A stretch of DNA of 64,000 bases from Musa acuminata AAA Group (GCF_036884655.1 NC_088344.1:32240001-32304000), one strand, 5' to 3'; counted from the stretch's first letter, positions 48,201-60,768 are shown. The notes: generated by a model not told the origin, from the sequence alone. Numbers and translations are program-made.

Positions 48201-51200
48201 TCCAGAAATTGAACAACAATTAACTGAAACTTTTGATACTAAGGGTGGTTGGGATACAAAAGAAGAGGAAATGCTGTGCTTAATTAGGAACAATTTACTT
48301 GATTCTCTGAAGGTTGAAGTTGATCGTAGATTGAGCACTTCCAATTTGAAGGAATTGGAAGGGGATCTTGTAGATGATATGAAACAAGTTGCTGATGCAG
48401 TAACTAAAGCAATCGTTCTAGACAATCATTTAGACTTGAAGTCGCTTTCAGAGGATAGCCACCTAGAAATGGTAAATGGTACACTAGATGGAGAACACAC
48501 TGTCAAAATAATATCTTCTGCAATTGAGGAAACCAGATATTTGAAGAAGGTCCTTCCACTTGGTTTAATTGTTGGTTCACTCTTGGCATCTTTGAGAAAG
48601 TACTTCAAGATTGCTGCTTTACATTATGTAGACCAAAACAAAGATATTGAGAAACCTGGAAATATTCAGGAGAAACATTCTGAGGAGGAGGTTTACACCA
48701 GGAATGAACATCTTGATGATGAGAAAATTCAAGTTTACAATGATTTAACTGGTGTGGATAAAAACTCTGCCACTACTAATTACAGTAAAGATGTAGTCAT
48801 GGTTAGAGCAGTTACCGCCACCTTAGGTGCAACTGCATTATTAGCACACCATCAGGTAATGTGAAAAATGAACTTGGGACCTTAGTACTCCATTGTTGCA
48901 TTCTGTGAAAAATCTTTCTTTATCACCTGTTTCTGTATGAGATTGACAGCTTGTGTCGAAGAAATTTATGTAGTTATGATACTTTTGACATAATTAAATA
49001 AATTGATCGTTGAACATAATATTTACCATCATCTGATCTCTAAGTAGGAACTGGAGAATCAAACTGGACCATACTTGCTATTTTTCATTGCCATGTCCTT
49101 TCTTTGGCCCATCTCAGGTAATCCATCTTAGCTAGGATGTTTGATCATTACAGTAGTCATTGACCTTAGTACTCCATTGTTGCATTCTGTGAAAAATCTT
49201 TCTTTATCACCTGTTTCTGTATGAGATTGACAGCTTGTGTCGAAGAAATTTATGTAGTTATGATACTTTTGACATAATTAAATAAATTGATCGTTGAACA
49301 TAATATTTACCATCATCTGATCTCTAAGTAGGAACTGGAGAATCAAACTGGACCATACTTGCTATTTTTCATTGCCATGTCCTTTCTTTGGCCCATCTCA
49401 GGAAATCCATCTTAGCTAGGATGTTTGATCATTACAGTAGTCATTGATTTTTTTACAAAAATTTAGCAGAATTTTACAAGTGAAATATTGGATTTGAATT
49501 ACTTCTTATTAGTTGACATCATATTCTGTTCTGTTCTTTCTGGCACATAGTTTCCCATCAGTCAGTTAACAAAATATAGTTTGCATCTTTTCTCTAACTA
49601 GATTGTTACTCAGATATTTCATCATGCAGTTCATGTATAAGAATTGCTTGTTGATTATTGTTTTTACATAGTTTGTCATCATCATGATTTCAATTCTTTT
49701 TTCATTAGAATTTATTTCAATTCTTACTACATAAATGACAATTTTGCCAAACCATTTGTTGGCTGCTTTCTTGTTTTCTTGGTTAGTTGGCTTATGCAAA
49801 GAATTAGAGGTGTTAAGGTAAAAGGTGCAAACAATAACCCATGAACACAGAATTTATATGTTTCCCTTTCCAGCCAATTTATGGAAACTGTAACTCTCCT
49901 TTTTCTTCCATTGTTATCTTTTATTTCTTATACGTGTGTTACAAAACATTCAGTGGCCAAGAATTTGGACACTTATGAGCATAAGAGCATTATAAAGAGG
50001 TTCATGTTCATTCACCACGGTTATCTTGACTAAAAACATGTGACTCTCTAGCTTGCTTCTCCACCAAACTCTTTCATATAGGCAAGGTTTTAAATATCGG
50101 TCAGATTGTAATGTACCAGTTGGTATTCGCCCATCTGACTAAGTTTTTTCTTCAATTTATACAACGATGTCATGCATTACAAGATGATATGCTGCCTGGT
50201 GTACCGGTAACCATGTCAGTCCAATTATTCTCGAAACCCATGTCAAACCTGTATCTAAAACCTCTTCTTTCCTACTCAACTCCTCAATAATCATTAATTT
50301 AGTATGGAAGTGTGGAGGGCCTCTAAGTACTCTATCTATACAGTTTTTAGGGTACTTGGCACTTTGCAACATAACCACATTTTATGAGGCACATATTTTT
50401 GACCCGTACCCACGTTTGTGGTTTGGCATTTTGAGCTACTTTATCTATGCTTTTTAAGATAGGCACGTACCCACATTTGTGGTTTGACATTTTGACCCAT
50501 ACCCGTACCGACGTTTGTGGTTTGGCATTTAAGATAGGCACATAACCACATTTGTTAGATTCATATGAGTATATTCTTTTTTATCTATGCTTTATTGTTG
50601 AAGATTCTTTAGAAAATGTTCTTAGATTCATGAGAATACTTAATACTTAACTGCTCATCATCAACTGGCTCTATCTTAAATCTTCAGCAAAAGGACACTT
50701 ACAAAAGCAGTCAAGTAATGGAAGTTCCTTCAAGTGTAACTAACATAGAAGGGTCTCAAAATGAGGAGCAGACTAAGTCTGAAGAGGCAACCCAAGAGAA
50801 GAATCCAATTACTATTGTGAGCAGTCTAGCTGAGAAAGCAATGTCTGTTGCTGGACCTGTAGTACCGACCAAGGATGATGGGGAAGTGGATCAGGAGAGG
50901 TGGAAATCATTTAAATTCTTCTCCAGTTTTTTAATTTGTTTTTTCATGAATCCTTCACTTATGCTTGTCTTTGTAAAACATGTAAAGACTGGTCGCTGTT
51001 CTAGCAGAATTAGGACAGAAGGGTGGATTGTTGAGATTAGTTGGTAAAGTTGCTTTGCTCTGGGGTGGTTTACGTGGTGCTATGAGCTTGACTGACAGGC
51101 TCATCTCATTTTTGCATATTGCTGAGCGTCCACTGTTTCAGAGGTTAGTTTTGTTATTTTTCCTAACCAGTTTTGTCAATTCTCAATGGATATTCAACGT

Positions 51201-52332
51201 GAAAGACTAGTTTTTTTTTTTTGTTATTAAATTCAACATGCAATGCATCTCAGTGGAAAATGTAATTCGCTTGTTCGCTTCAGTTGTCCTGGAACAGAAT
51301 ACAAGCAAGCTTGTGGTTGTTGTACGTTGTAATGTTAACACACTAAGCAAGTTCTCAGTTGTCTTTTGTCATTTGTAGTATTTCATATGGACTTAATGTG
51401 TGATGAGGAAGTCCAATGTGGAATCAGATACAAAAGCAATAGGAATAAGTTTATCTACCAATTTTCTATATACTTCATAGTCACTAGTTAGATATTTTGG
51501 TTCAGAATATCTAGTGAGAGAAAACACATTTTAAACAGCTTAATTATTGTGGACACCTGTAATTTGCAAGGATGATAAGCAGAAGGAATCTGAGTAATCG
51601 AGTGTTATATATAAACAACTAATCAGAGACATTATGCAGTAGACAGATCCATAGAAAATTCTGTCACAAATAATTTTATTTTTTTCGTTTTCAATGTTCT
51701 ACAGCTCAATTTGTCATGCAGAACTGCAACATCAGCAACTTAACAGATAACATATTCACAACTAAAATGATTGTGAAGTATACTTTTGTCAGTTGGAGAG
51801 TTATTCACAACTAAATCAGATCTTCAAATTGAACCATTTTTGTACCTGTTTTGGAGAATGCTTACATAACTGACAAAAATATGGTGCTCTTATCATATAT
51901 ATCTCTTTCTAATATTATCACCATATTTAAGATATCTCATTACCATATTGCATTGAAGCAATTGCATATCTTTGATGGATGATCTTTAACCTTGCTGCAA
52001 TAGAGGGATCTGAGTATCAATGTTATCAATGTTCTGTTATCTGCATCATTGGTGAAGACCTATATATTTTCATGATTCTCATCATTTTACTTTCAAATTC
52101 TGCAAAGAAAGATGCATTTGATGAGGGATATCAATGATAACCCTTCAACTAGGTTTAGTTCATTTACATAAGGTCAGTAATCATGTTTGTTGATCACAAA
52201 GAATCCATCAACAAACTGGAAAGTGACAGAGGCATTTTCTTATAATGACCTAAACAGATAATCATATTCTTGTGATGGCAGTTGCTCAGTTTAATGCTAA
52301 TGCAGGCTTGCTCATTTGTTTTTCTGGTAGCT

Positions 52333-52414
<82 letters not shown>

Positions 52415-54551
52415 CTTATGCTTCATTTTTAAGGAGCAACCTTTTGTTTGTTTGGTTTGTCGTTGATAACATTAAGAAACAATTGTTTCACTGTGCCTTG
52501 TTGAGTTTTATCTCAGCAAATACTGCTTTTTCATTACAACGACTTGGTCAAAGATATATGCGGTCTAACTCCTCATGTATCTTCTTTATGAAATTTGATG
52601 CTAAGATGAGCATATTTGTTATGTACTTTTAGCTTGTTGCTCCAGTTCTGTTCTGATTATTAGCATATTTTCAGAGCATAATATTGGTGATATCTCTTCC
52701 TGTAGGGTTATTTGGTTCGGCTGCATGGTTCTTGTCTTATGGTCTCCAGTGGTGATTCCCCTACTCCCAACACTAGTACAAAGTTGGACAACGAGGACAT
52801 CAAATAAAATTGCTGAATATGCATGTGTTTTGGGACTCCATGTTTCTAGTATGATCCTTGTTGTACTTTGGGGTAAAAGAATACGAGGCTATGACAATCC
52901 CCTTGAACAATATGGACTGGATCTCACAGAACCCAGGGTATGAGCTCTTTAATCCATTCTGCAATACAGTTCAGAACAGCATCATGATTTTTTTTGACAG
53001 CAGGACAATTTGGCCTGATATCATCCTTCCCATTCCATTTTTTGGTCCCTGTATCTGCATAATAGCATATCTTAGCAAGTTTTGGCTTCATTTGGTAATG
53101 CAAATACAAATGGGATGGTAGGAAGTCTTTTCATACTTTTTTGGCTTTATATTAGTTCTATTGTGGTTTCTGATAGGCCTTAAGGGTGTTGTTATGTGGT
53201 CATGTATTAGTTAATCAGTGTCCATTTTCTTCTTTAATGACTTGAATAATTTTGTTTGAGAGCACATTCACTATGGCTGCAGAAATCCCTAAATCAGCTG
53301 CTTTTCTGCAGGTCCTTGGTTTTGTTAAAGGTTTGATTGGAGGAATGGCAATCGTCATGTCTGTACATTCTATCAATGGATTACTAGGATATGCAAGCCT
53401 CTCCTGGCCATCAGGTTCCACTTCGTTGTCTCTGAAATCATTCATCAACATGCTACTACTAGGTGTTCGAGGGATTATTACAGCAACAGGTGCTGCTCTA
53501 GCTGAGGAGTTGTTGTTTAGGTCATGGCTTCTTGAGGAAGTTGCAGTAGAACTCGGATACTACCGTGCCATTATGATATCTGGAGTTGCATTTTCTCTAA
53601 TTCACAGGTATGTTTTGATTGTCTGCATTTTCTGTGCATATTAATTGGCTTTCTGTTTTCAGACACTTTGTGGAAGCTTAATGCCTTGCCATTCCTTGCA
53701 ACTCGTTTTATGATCTGACTTAGTTCTTCCTTTAGATTAATGTTTACCTCACAATAAATACTTGGTTTGTTCAATTTCATGTTTGATAGTAATGTATCAT
53801 GCAAGAATGGAAAAGAACTACGTGAAATTTTTTGGTGAAAAATCCTGATGGGATGATATTATTTCTTAAAACTAATATTAAATGGGACAAAAAAGGTGTA
53901 CTAATTACATGTTTAGAAGTGGGAACATATAGTTTTGTTGCCACCTATCTTATAACCAACTTATGATCGAGCAAAAGATATATAAATCTTCATTACCATT
54001 TTCAGCTAATAAATATCTCAAGCATTTTTTACTTGCTATAAAGTGTGGCTGAAATGTCATTGGAAGATGTAAATTTGTTTCATGTTTAAAGAGTAGTGCA
54101 GTCCTTATTAGACATGTTTTCTTAATTTATTTTTTGTAAGTATTTATATGTTGATTACTAACTGTTGTTAGTATATTTTTTGTAAGTATTTATAATATGT
54201 AATTTGAAAAATAATTCTAGTATTTTTCCAAATTACAGGTCCCTACCTTCAATACCTGGATTTTTGCTATTATCTTTGGCACTTTTTGGAATTAAGCAGA
54301 GATCAAATGATAAAATCTATGTCCCAATTGGAGTACGTTCTGGGATAATGATCACCAATTTTACCTTGCAAACTGGTGGCTTCATCAGATATGAGTGTGG
54401 CACTCCTTCCTGGTTAATTAATACTCATCCTCTGCATCCATTTGACGGTGTTGTTGGACTAAGTGTATGTGTTCTGTTAGCCATTCTTTTCTTTCCAAGG
54501 CAACCTCAGCAAGCGAAATGTTCAAAGGATATTCAAGAACAGAATGGATGA
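39299..54551 (+). CDS. Alpha/beta-hydrolase-like plus CPBP (CAAX) protease-like fusion protein
   Basis: Eleven exons: 39299-40065, 41956-42232, 42421-42606, 43868-44020, 44788-45294, 46672-48855, 50688-50899, 50988-51143, 52706-52937, 53312-53607, 54239-54551. Phases agree throughout, giving about 1,760 aa. The N-terminus is rich in Arg and Ser and poor in acids, like a plastid transit peptide. Residues about 190-420 are an EMB8/YheT-like alpha/beta-hydrolase ([24 protein letters not shown]). The nucleophile elbow is Gly286-Trp-Gly-Tyr-Gly290, so the usual Ser is Gly288. A long acidic low-complexity linker follows (about 460-1480). The C-terminus has several membrane segments and CPBP motifs EELLFR (1623-1628) and FSLIH (1652-1656). 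The architecture recalls Arabidopsis At2g03140 from memory. Intron 3 uses a GC donor. The start ATG at 39299 is the first in frame; the upstream frame opens only at a TTG. Confidence 0.88.
40190..40355 (+). mobile_element. tRNA-derived SINE relic in intron 1
   Basis: The Pol III B-box-like GAGTTCGAGTC lies at 40247-40257. The 3' half (ACCCTCCCTAAAACC, GACGAGGGCTGGTACACC) has the form seen at the end of many plant SINEs, and the unit ends in a 12-T run (40344-40355). The 5' boundary is estimated from normal spacing to the A box. The short motif GGCACTGAGC occurs at 40141 and 40198 and might be part of the insertion site. Confidence 0.55.
43163..43418 (+). repeat. Diverged 128-bp tandem duplication in intron 3
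   Basis: Units starting ATATATGAATTCAGATCA at 43163 and 43291 share the order CAGTCAGAATATATTGGTG, ACTTCCA.AAACTAA and GATGAAC...GGGTTCAACTTA. Differences are scattered, so it is older than the intron 6 duplication. Confidence 0.75.
46019..46336 (+). repeat. Diverged 178-bp tandem duplication in intron 5
   Basis: The segments around TCTGACCTCAGTGCGTTATT (46045) and TCTGACCTCAATGCTTAATT (46223) are followed by the same series: TTTTTCATCATTC, GATTAT.AGGTATTTGACAA and ACTTAAAAA.GGTTTATACAT. The period is 178 bp with moderate divergence. Confidence 0.75.
48878..49445 (+). repeat. Near-identical 284-bp tandem duplication in intron 6
   Basis: Unit 1 (48878-49161) and unit 2 (49162-49445) start GACCTTAGTACTCCATTGTT. 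By eye they differ at about one position (AGGTAATCC against AGGAAATCC). The near identity implies a very recent duplication, or an assembly artefact. It does not touch the coding sequence or the splice donor at 48856. Confidence 0.9.
50385..50560 (+). repeat. Short interspersed tandem motifs in intron 6
   Basis: Four imperfect copies of TACCCACGTTTGTGGTTTGG are alternated with TTTAAGATAGGCAC units in the last part of intron 6, 130-300 bp before the exon at 50688. Confidence 0.7.
52335..52413. repeat. (TA)n microsatellite, about 79 bp, in intron 8
   Basis: An uninterrupted run of TA dinucleotides. Reading frames across it are artefacts of the repeat. Confidence 0.95.
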
Positions 54552-56344
54552 ACATGGTAGACATTTAGAGAGATTTGCTGTTGGTCACTAGTTGCATAAA
54601 TGCACAAAGCATGGAAGAATACAGTAAGGGTGAAAATCTTGCTACTTTTATAGAAATGGAATATAAACAATTGTACAGCAACAAAAGGATGTTGGTAATG
54701 CTGTAAAGATGTTAAAAATGTTGCAACCTCTTCAGAAATTATTAGGGCAACAGAAGGGGAATCAAAATGATGAATGTTTTTACCTCCATTACTAACAAAT
54801 AAGGTCGTGATGCACCATATTTTTTTCAGCTTAACAGTACAGTTTTGTGGAAAGCAGTTCTGTAAGAGATTGATGTTAGATCATAGACATACACGATTGG
54901 GAAAGAATTGCGAAGGTGGTAAGCCTCAGTAAATCTTGTTCTGTTCTGTCTTCATCGTTACTTTTTACATACAATAACTGCACAAACGTGCTGTACTTTT
55001 TTGAATAGTGAGTCCCTTTACTCTAGAGAAAGATATGATTCATCAGATTTGGGAAGACAAAGATATATTAAAATGGTTTTCCTTTGTGTTTTAAGCTACT
55101 AATATAAAACAATTATTGTAAAGTTGTGAAGTATATGTACAGATTTGATTACTTGATATGTTACAATAAAAGGTGGCAGAAGTTTCTTTGTGCGCTACTA
55201 CTATGGAAAAAAAAGAAAAAATAGAAGTAATAGCATCCAGAAAGTTTTGTTGGTTGATATGGTACAATGATTTTTGAATAATTGATTCGCCATGTTGAGA
55301 TTGCTTGGAAACAGTAGTCTAATGAGCTTAGAGATGTTTACCAGTATCTCATCATTAATATGGCATTCATACGCACACCGCCATCAAGGGAGTTAGCTGA
55401 AGCTAGAAGAAGCAGCCAATAGAGAAAGTTCATTAAGGGTGAGAACTTGCAGTCACACTATATGACTTTGTAACTTTCTGCCTTGCCATCAGTGTAGCAT
55501 GGGAGATTGATAAGATGTCTTTCCTTGAATCTGAGTTGGAACTTAGACTTGTTGATGCAGGACACAGGAGATAGGTCTGCAAAACCCTATATGGCAGAGG
55601 TAAGTTCTCAAAACAAGGGAATTTTCTTTTTGTTATATTTCTAATAAGAATAGAACATTGAATTATCTGATCATGGTTTCATAAATAATCAAATTACTGT
55701 TTGTCTGGTAACAACAGGTGGAATTTCTTATTTAAATCGGTGTACAGAAAGTGCATATGCCATGAAGCAGCAGCTATTACAGGCTGAAGGAGAATAATGC
55801 ATCAATCATCAGTCAGTGAAGCAGAGACGACGCTCGCTTGTAGATGCACAAGTGGGATTTATTAGTGGAAGTCAGTATATCTTACTGAAGTTTCTTAAAC
55901 ACTACAAGGCCGCCATTGTTGCACAATCTTTTTGAAACTGTTAACTAAAAGCTTAGTTTTAGTTTGAGCTGGATTTAATGAATCAATGAGCTTTGATGAT
56001 TACAAAGATCTTGTATGGGTGTGTCAATGTCTTTAGAGACTTGGGAGGTATTGCTGAAGTTGGACATGTCATCCTTTCCGGTGTCTCAGGGAGTAGAAGA
56101 GGTGGTGAAATGGTGCACCACCAATTTGGTCCAATGAACTGTCTTCACATGCTGGCCATTTGATCCAATCAGAAGCTGGATTAGAACTCTCCTTCCTTAG
56201 TCATTGAATATGAAAAATGTTACTCAGTTCGAAATGGGCTTAAATCTATCTCATTACTCTCACCTATCTAAATTCAGAAGTTGATAGATTGAGATCTCCA
56301 TTTATTTTTTTTGTATGACTGATGATATCGATGTCTCCTCATGG
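54552..56344. other. 3' flank of the fusion gene and intergenic DNA
   Basis: The first part is likely 3' UTR. Between 55,370 and 55,800 a few short plus-strand pieces look protein-like (RELAEARRSSQ, KMSFLESELELRLVDAG, SAYAMKQQLLQAEGE). They are in different frames with stops and could be remains of a coiled-coil gene. Confidence 0.35.
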
Positions 56345-56735
56345 AGTTATCATTCATGTGAACAATGTGATATCTGCTAATTCATAGAAATAAAGCCTGT
56401 AGTTGACAAGGAAGTCTACAATGCAATGATCTTGAGGAAGCTTCTCATGCTGTAGAAGCAAAATCTTAGCAGCGGTACGGAATTCCTCGTTGCCTGTGAG
56501 AGTAATCATATCCCAGTTGCAGTTCTCGAGTTGCTTCTCACTTTGCCTTTTCTTCTTCTTCTTCTTCTTCTTCTTCCATTTGAGGTTGTGTGAAGATCAC
56601 TACTGCCCATCAAGTTGTGATCTGTTGCCTCTCTTGATCTAAATCTTCATCTTGGGACACTGTATCTTCTGTCACATGGCACGCCTCCATTATGGTCCTT
56701 CCTGCACGATGGCTTGAATCCCAAATTGCCATCTC
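56345..56735 (-). other. Candidate minus-strand exons, unrecognised
   Basis: An open segment 56735-56610 (42 codons including its stop) begins right after a good acceptor (TTTGCTTTCAG) and reads EMAIWDSSHRAG, IMEACHVTEDTVSQDEDLDQ. Further down, 56560-56345 holds an open frame without a suitable ATG that reads NWDMITLTGNEEFRTAAKIL. Its composition is protein-like, but I could not build a consistent gene from these pieces. They could be exons of a minus-strand gene or old fragments. Confidence 0.25.
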
Positions 56736-56876
56736 CTGAAAGCAAAGGCAAAAGCAACCAAAAGGGAGAAGGCAACTCCACCAACACAAGCAAGCAAGCA
56801 AACAAAAAGCAGCACCATCTGTTTCTATCATGTGTACCTCAAGGAAGCAATGGTGTGTCTCCCAATCAAACAACAA

Positions 56877-58019
56877 CTTCTCTCAAGTCATATGATGCAT
56901 TGAACTGTCTCTCTTCTCCAATGGATCAACCTTTTCTGAGGCTACATGATGCACTTGAGCTGTCTAAGGTCATGGAAGCAAGACTACATGCCCATCTATT
57001 ATTGTTCATGCATGACTCCCTTGTTCTTCTTGCTCCTCTTCTGCAGGTATATCTTTAGACTGTATCAGAGGCCAACCTATATAATGGCCTGTCCCAATTG
57101 TGGTCCTAAAATCCCTATAGATATATAGTTCAGCACAGGGGGAAAGATTGGAGGAACACAGACATGATCTTAGTCTAATTACTAGAAGCTATATTGGTGG
57201 AGCCACTGGGGCTGATGCACCTTGATGAATTTAATATCCTAAAGATCAAGGACATTGGCAAGCTTTATGATCCATGTCCAACATTTTTGATGAATCAAAT
57301 GCATGAAGCTTGCAGTTCTCTACTTACTACTGTAACCATAACCAATAGTTACTACTCACCAGTTCTTTTTTCTGCTAAGTACTACTGGTGATGAGAATGC
57401 AAGATAGGTCATGGCTAGAGGCTATAGTAGCTTATGTCCTCTGGCACATGCTTTTCATCCTACATATCTAACATATAGACTTCAATTTCTTTGTACAAGA
57501 TGATAGTTAGGGGGAATAACTCTCTGTTTTACCAGCATTGGCTCCATGACAAAATGGATCTCTTCTTCAATGGCAACATGCTACTATTAGTGCAAACATG
57601 TTGGAGTTGGTGGCCTCTTCAGAGATTTAAGAGCCTGCACTGCAGGAGAACATGAATCCCAGAATATTCTGTCATTCGGCATATGACAATTCCATTTTCA
57701 TTGACTAAGATGATACCAACCAGACTTCCACACAGCATATCCTTCGAGGATCCACACAAAATATTACAAGTTAGTCTTTAGACTGACTTCAGTACACTGA
57801 CATGAAGACGACAGTAGAAATCACATGAACAAATGTGCAGAGTGAAATCTGAATGGCATTCGGTAAAGCAGTCAAAAGAGGAACTCATTGGACAGGAGAG
57901 AGTAAACTTGAGAACATGAGGAGTACACGCATCACTCTGAAGAGCTCAACGCAATTTCCACTGAATCCTGCCAGCTCTGCTAAATCAGACTGCTATAGAA
58001 ATGAGGACCAGTAAATTAT
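56877..58019. other. Intergenic, no gene seen
   Basis: Short frames without domains lie on both strands. The last part would be the 3' UTR of the minus-strand gene that ends at 58020. Confidence 0.4.
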
Positions 58020-59650
58020 TTATGGTGTAGGTTTGTAGCTTCTCATCAATCCCAGCAGATACTTTCTGTCACACACACTGCGCTCATCCGACTCCAGAGG
58101 CTTAGACAATTGCTGTTCTCCACCAGAGGAATTCCCCACAGACAACTCAGCAAAGCTTGGCTTCTTCATGTCTTCTGGGCTACACAGAACCTTTACAACT
58201 GTAACATAGCCACAGGAAGGAGCTGCATGAAAATATATTGATCATCATACTGTATCTATTGCTCCCATTACATGCAGTCATATAATTGTGTACTAAATTA
58301 TATTTTAGTAACAGCTACTGTTCTTTGGGATTTCATACCATCCTCTTCATAGTCCCCTTAAGAAGGTTATGATCCTGTTTTTTTTCCTTGTTTTCTCGAA
58401 AATCAAGTGTTGAACTAGTCATGTTATTGAGAAAAGAAAAAAGATTGTAAAAACAGATAATTATTGTGTTGTTTTGTCATGTTATTAAAACATGATATAG
58501 ATTGCTATATGATCCAGTTATCTCTCATAAATTCATATGATACAGTATTGAAACAATACATTACCAAGTATGTTCATACCCCCTTCAAAATAACCATTAC
58601 ATCCCTCAGTAATTGTCTGTTGTAAGTTCAAATTCACCACCAAGATACCAAATTTTTTCCTTTATGAGCAGCTGTCAATCATGATGACAATAAACCTGGG
58701 AAAACCATTCTAAATAACATAACCCAGCTTCATGATTCATGCCAACAGCTCTCCACTCTAGTTTATTGTAGCCAGTTGCCTCTTGAGCTGTAAGAAATCA
58801 AGTGTCAGATATAAACCAGCTATCAACCAATGCCTCTTTATGGTTTCTTTTGCTAAAGCTATCACCTAATCACCCTTATATATACATTGAGGTCCTGAAG
58901 AAAGTTCCCCAACCACTTCCACTTTTTTACTAGAGCAAAAATTCTAACCATAGAAAAGTCTTTCATTGTCCTCAACTCTTGTTTGATTAACAGTTAGTAA
59001 GTCCTACACCTCAAGTTATTCTATTCTAATTCATAATTACTTTGAACTTAACCTATTACATGCCATTCTTTAAGGAACATATAGCCTGCCTTTCAATATC
59101 TTCATGCTTAATCAAGCATTTTGTATTCCCCAACAATTTGATACACTGGTGCATGTCCTCAAGAGAATCAAATCCAACTACCTGACAAAGAGCAACATAT
59201 TTTTAATGTTGACAAACTCAGCTCCAACTCCTGTTTACCAATAGAGTAATTTGGGAGTATTCAAAAGGCAATGTTAGCTTGGAAGGTTGATGGGAATCTC
59301 AGGACTCAATCTGTGCAATAATTCAATAAGCCTAAAGCTATATAATCATTGGCATCTTTTTCTTTGTTTAAGCATACCTGTAGGCAGGACACCTTGATTC
59401 TTGCAAGGGCCTGCTAAAATTTGGAGGAAATGGTCAGATGTCAGCCACAAAACAAAGCATATGGTGGGTTTCATTTTGGACAATCAACTACATCCATTTG
59501 ACATAAGAGGCCCTTCAAATGATTGTTCATGGTACCTCTTGGACAATTCTCTATCCTAAGCATACCAACCATAAGAGAAATTTGACCTCCAATACTGATA
59601 TCACCGACACAATATGAGCTATCGTTTGCTTCTTGAATGGGGTCTTCGAG
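58020..59650 (-). CDS. Unrecognised multi-exon gene, 3' part (at least 206 aa), 5' end not found
   Basis: Six minus-strand exons, all with AG/GT borders, link in perfect phase: 59650-59492, 59410-59378, 59181-59060, 58929-58886, 58787-58696, 58190-58020. They total 621 nt and end at TAA (58022-58020). The product reads LEDPIQEANDSSYCVGDISI, GGQISLMVGMLRIENCP, then ALARIKVSCLQ, VVGFDSLEDMHQCIKLLG, KHEDIERQAICSLKNGI, VEVVGELSSGPQS, YNKLEWRAVGMNHEAGLCYL, EWFSQVLCSPEDMKKPSFAE, and ends MRSYKPTP. I do not recognise the family, and no signal peptide or membrane segment is evident. The exons are too short for a simple ORF scan. Stops precede LEDP in frame, so earlier exons or a truncation must be assumed; none was found up to 61 kb. 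The agreement of five junctions makes chance unlikely. Confidence 0.7.
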
Positions 59651-60765
59651 CTGTCTGTGATGAAGTCATCAGAACAATTCTTTGTGGAAACATACAAAGC
59701 TGAAGCAAATAACAACTGCTTCATTTGCATTAGGCAACTTTAATTGCCAGCTTTTTTTGATTATTTTTGTCCTTTAAGATCAATGTCTAATCTTTTATTT
59801 CATTAGGAATGTCCCATGAATCACAGTTGTCTTATGGATACATTTTGAGGATATAACATTTGTAATTTAGTGAATCCTTTTTATGTTGGAAATTGTTTCA
59901 AGAATTTTGCTGCAAATAGAAATATTCACCAGAATATAGTGGTAAATATTTTTTATTTTTCTCCTCACTCTTAGCATGGTTAGACATGATTTGTGAAAAT
60001 TCCTTTTCCTAGGGACTACTAACATATCCTAAATATGAGAGAAGAGAACTAAACAATCACTACCACACATCCACTTTTCCTTTGAAAATTTGGTATGCTA
60101 ATTATCTAACATATTGTCATTTTCTTAATTTTGTTGGCAAGAAAGAACAACTAAAATGAATCTAAGGCTGTTTAAGAGTTATGGTCATATTTATAATGAT
60201 ATTTCACTTCATATGTGAAGGAATTAGCACAGTTTTAAACTTAAATTAAATGTACATTTAACACAATTTTAACTGCATATATGAAGGGTTTTATATGAAT
60301 GAAAAATTTTGATAGACAAGTTTGTTCCTACATCCAAACATATCAAATCCATAGAAAATCTAGTCTAAGATTTTTCTTCTTTTCTTGAATGAGGAGAACA
60401 TGTAGGTTGGGACATTCTAACTTCCATGCACATGAACATCACTTTCACTTATAGGAAGGCAAAAAAAAAAAAAAAGGATAACTCTATAATATGCAATCTC
60501 TTGACTTGTTTGGTTGATAGCATCTAATATCATAAAATAATACTTGTTGGTCATGCAGTTTCATACTTTGACCAAAGTCCAACTAACACAGTTTCCAAGA
60601 AAAATTAATAAGAAAATTATTTTGGAATGCTGATTACTTAGATTAGATTAAGTTCAGTCACATCCTCAGTATTGTATGAACATCTTATCAGCTTAACAAT
60701 TTGTTTCATCTAGCTAGATATAGATTAGCAGAGATTATGTGAAGAATAATAAGCTCAGTGCCTCA

Positions 60766-60768
<3 letters not shown>
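59651..60768. other. AT-rich interval upstream of the unrecognised gene
   Basis: No convincing first exon or promoter for the minus-strand gene was found here. A 29-codon minus-strand frame starting MSNHAKSEEK (near 59985) is the only ATG-led candidate and does not connect to the known exons. Confidence 0.35.

Noticed and set aside
52272..52632. ORFs with Tyr-Ile repeats
   Set aside because: They are translations of the (TA)n microsatellite in an intron.
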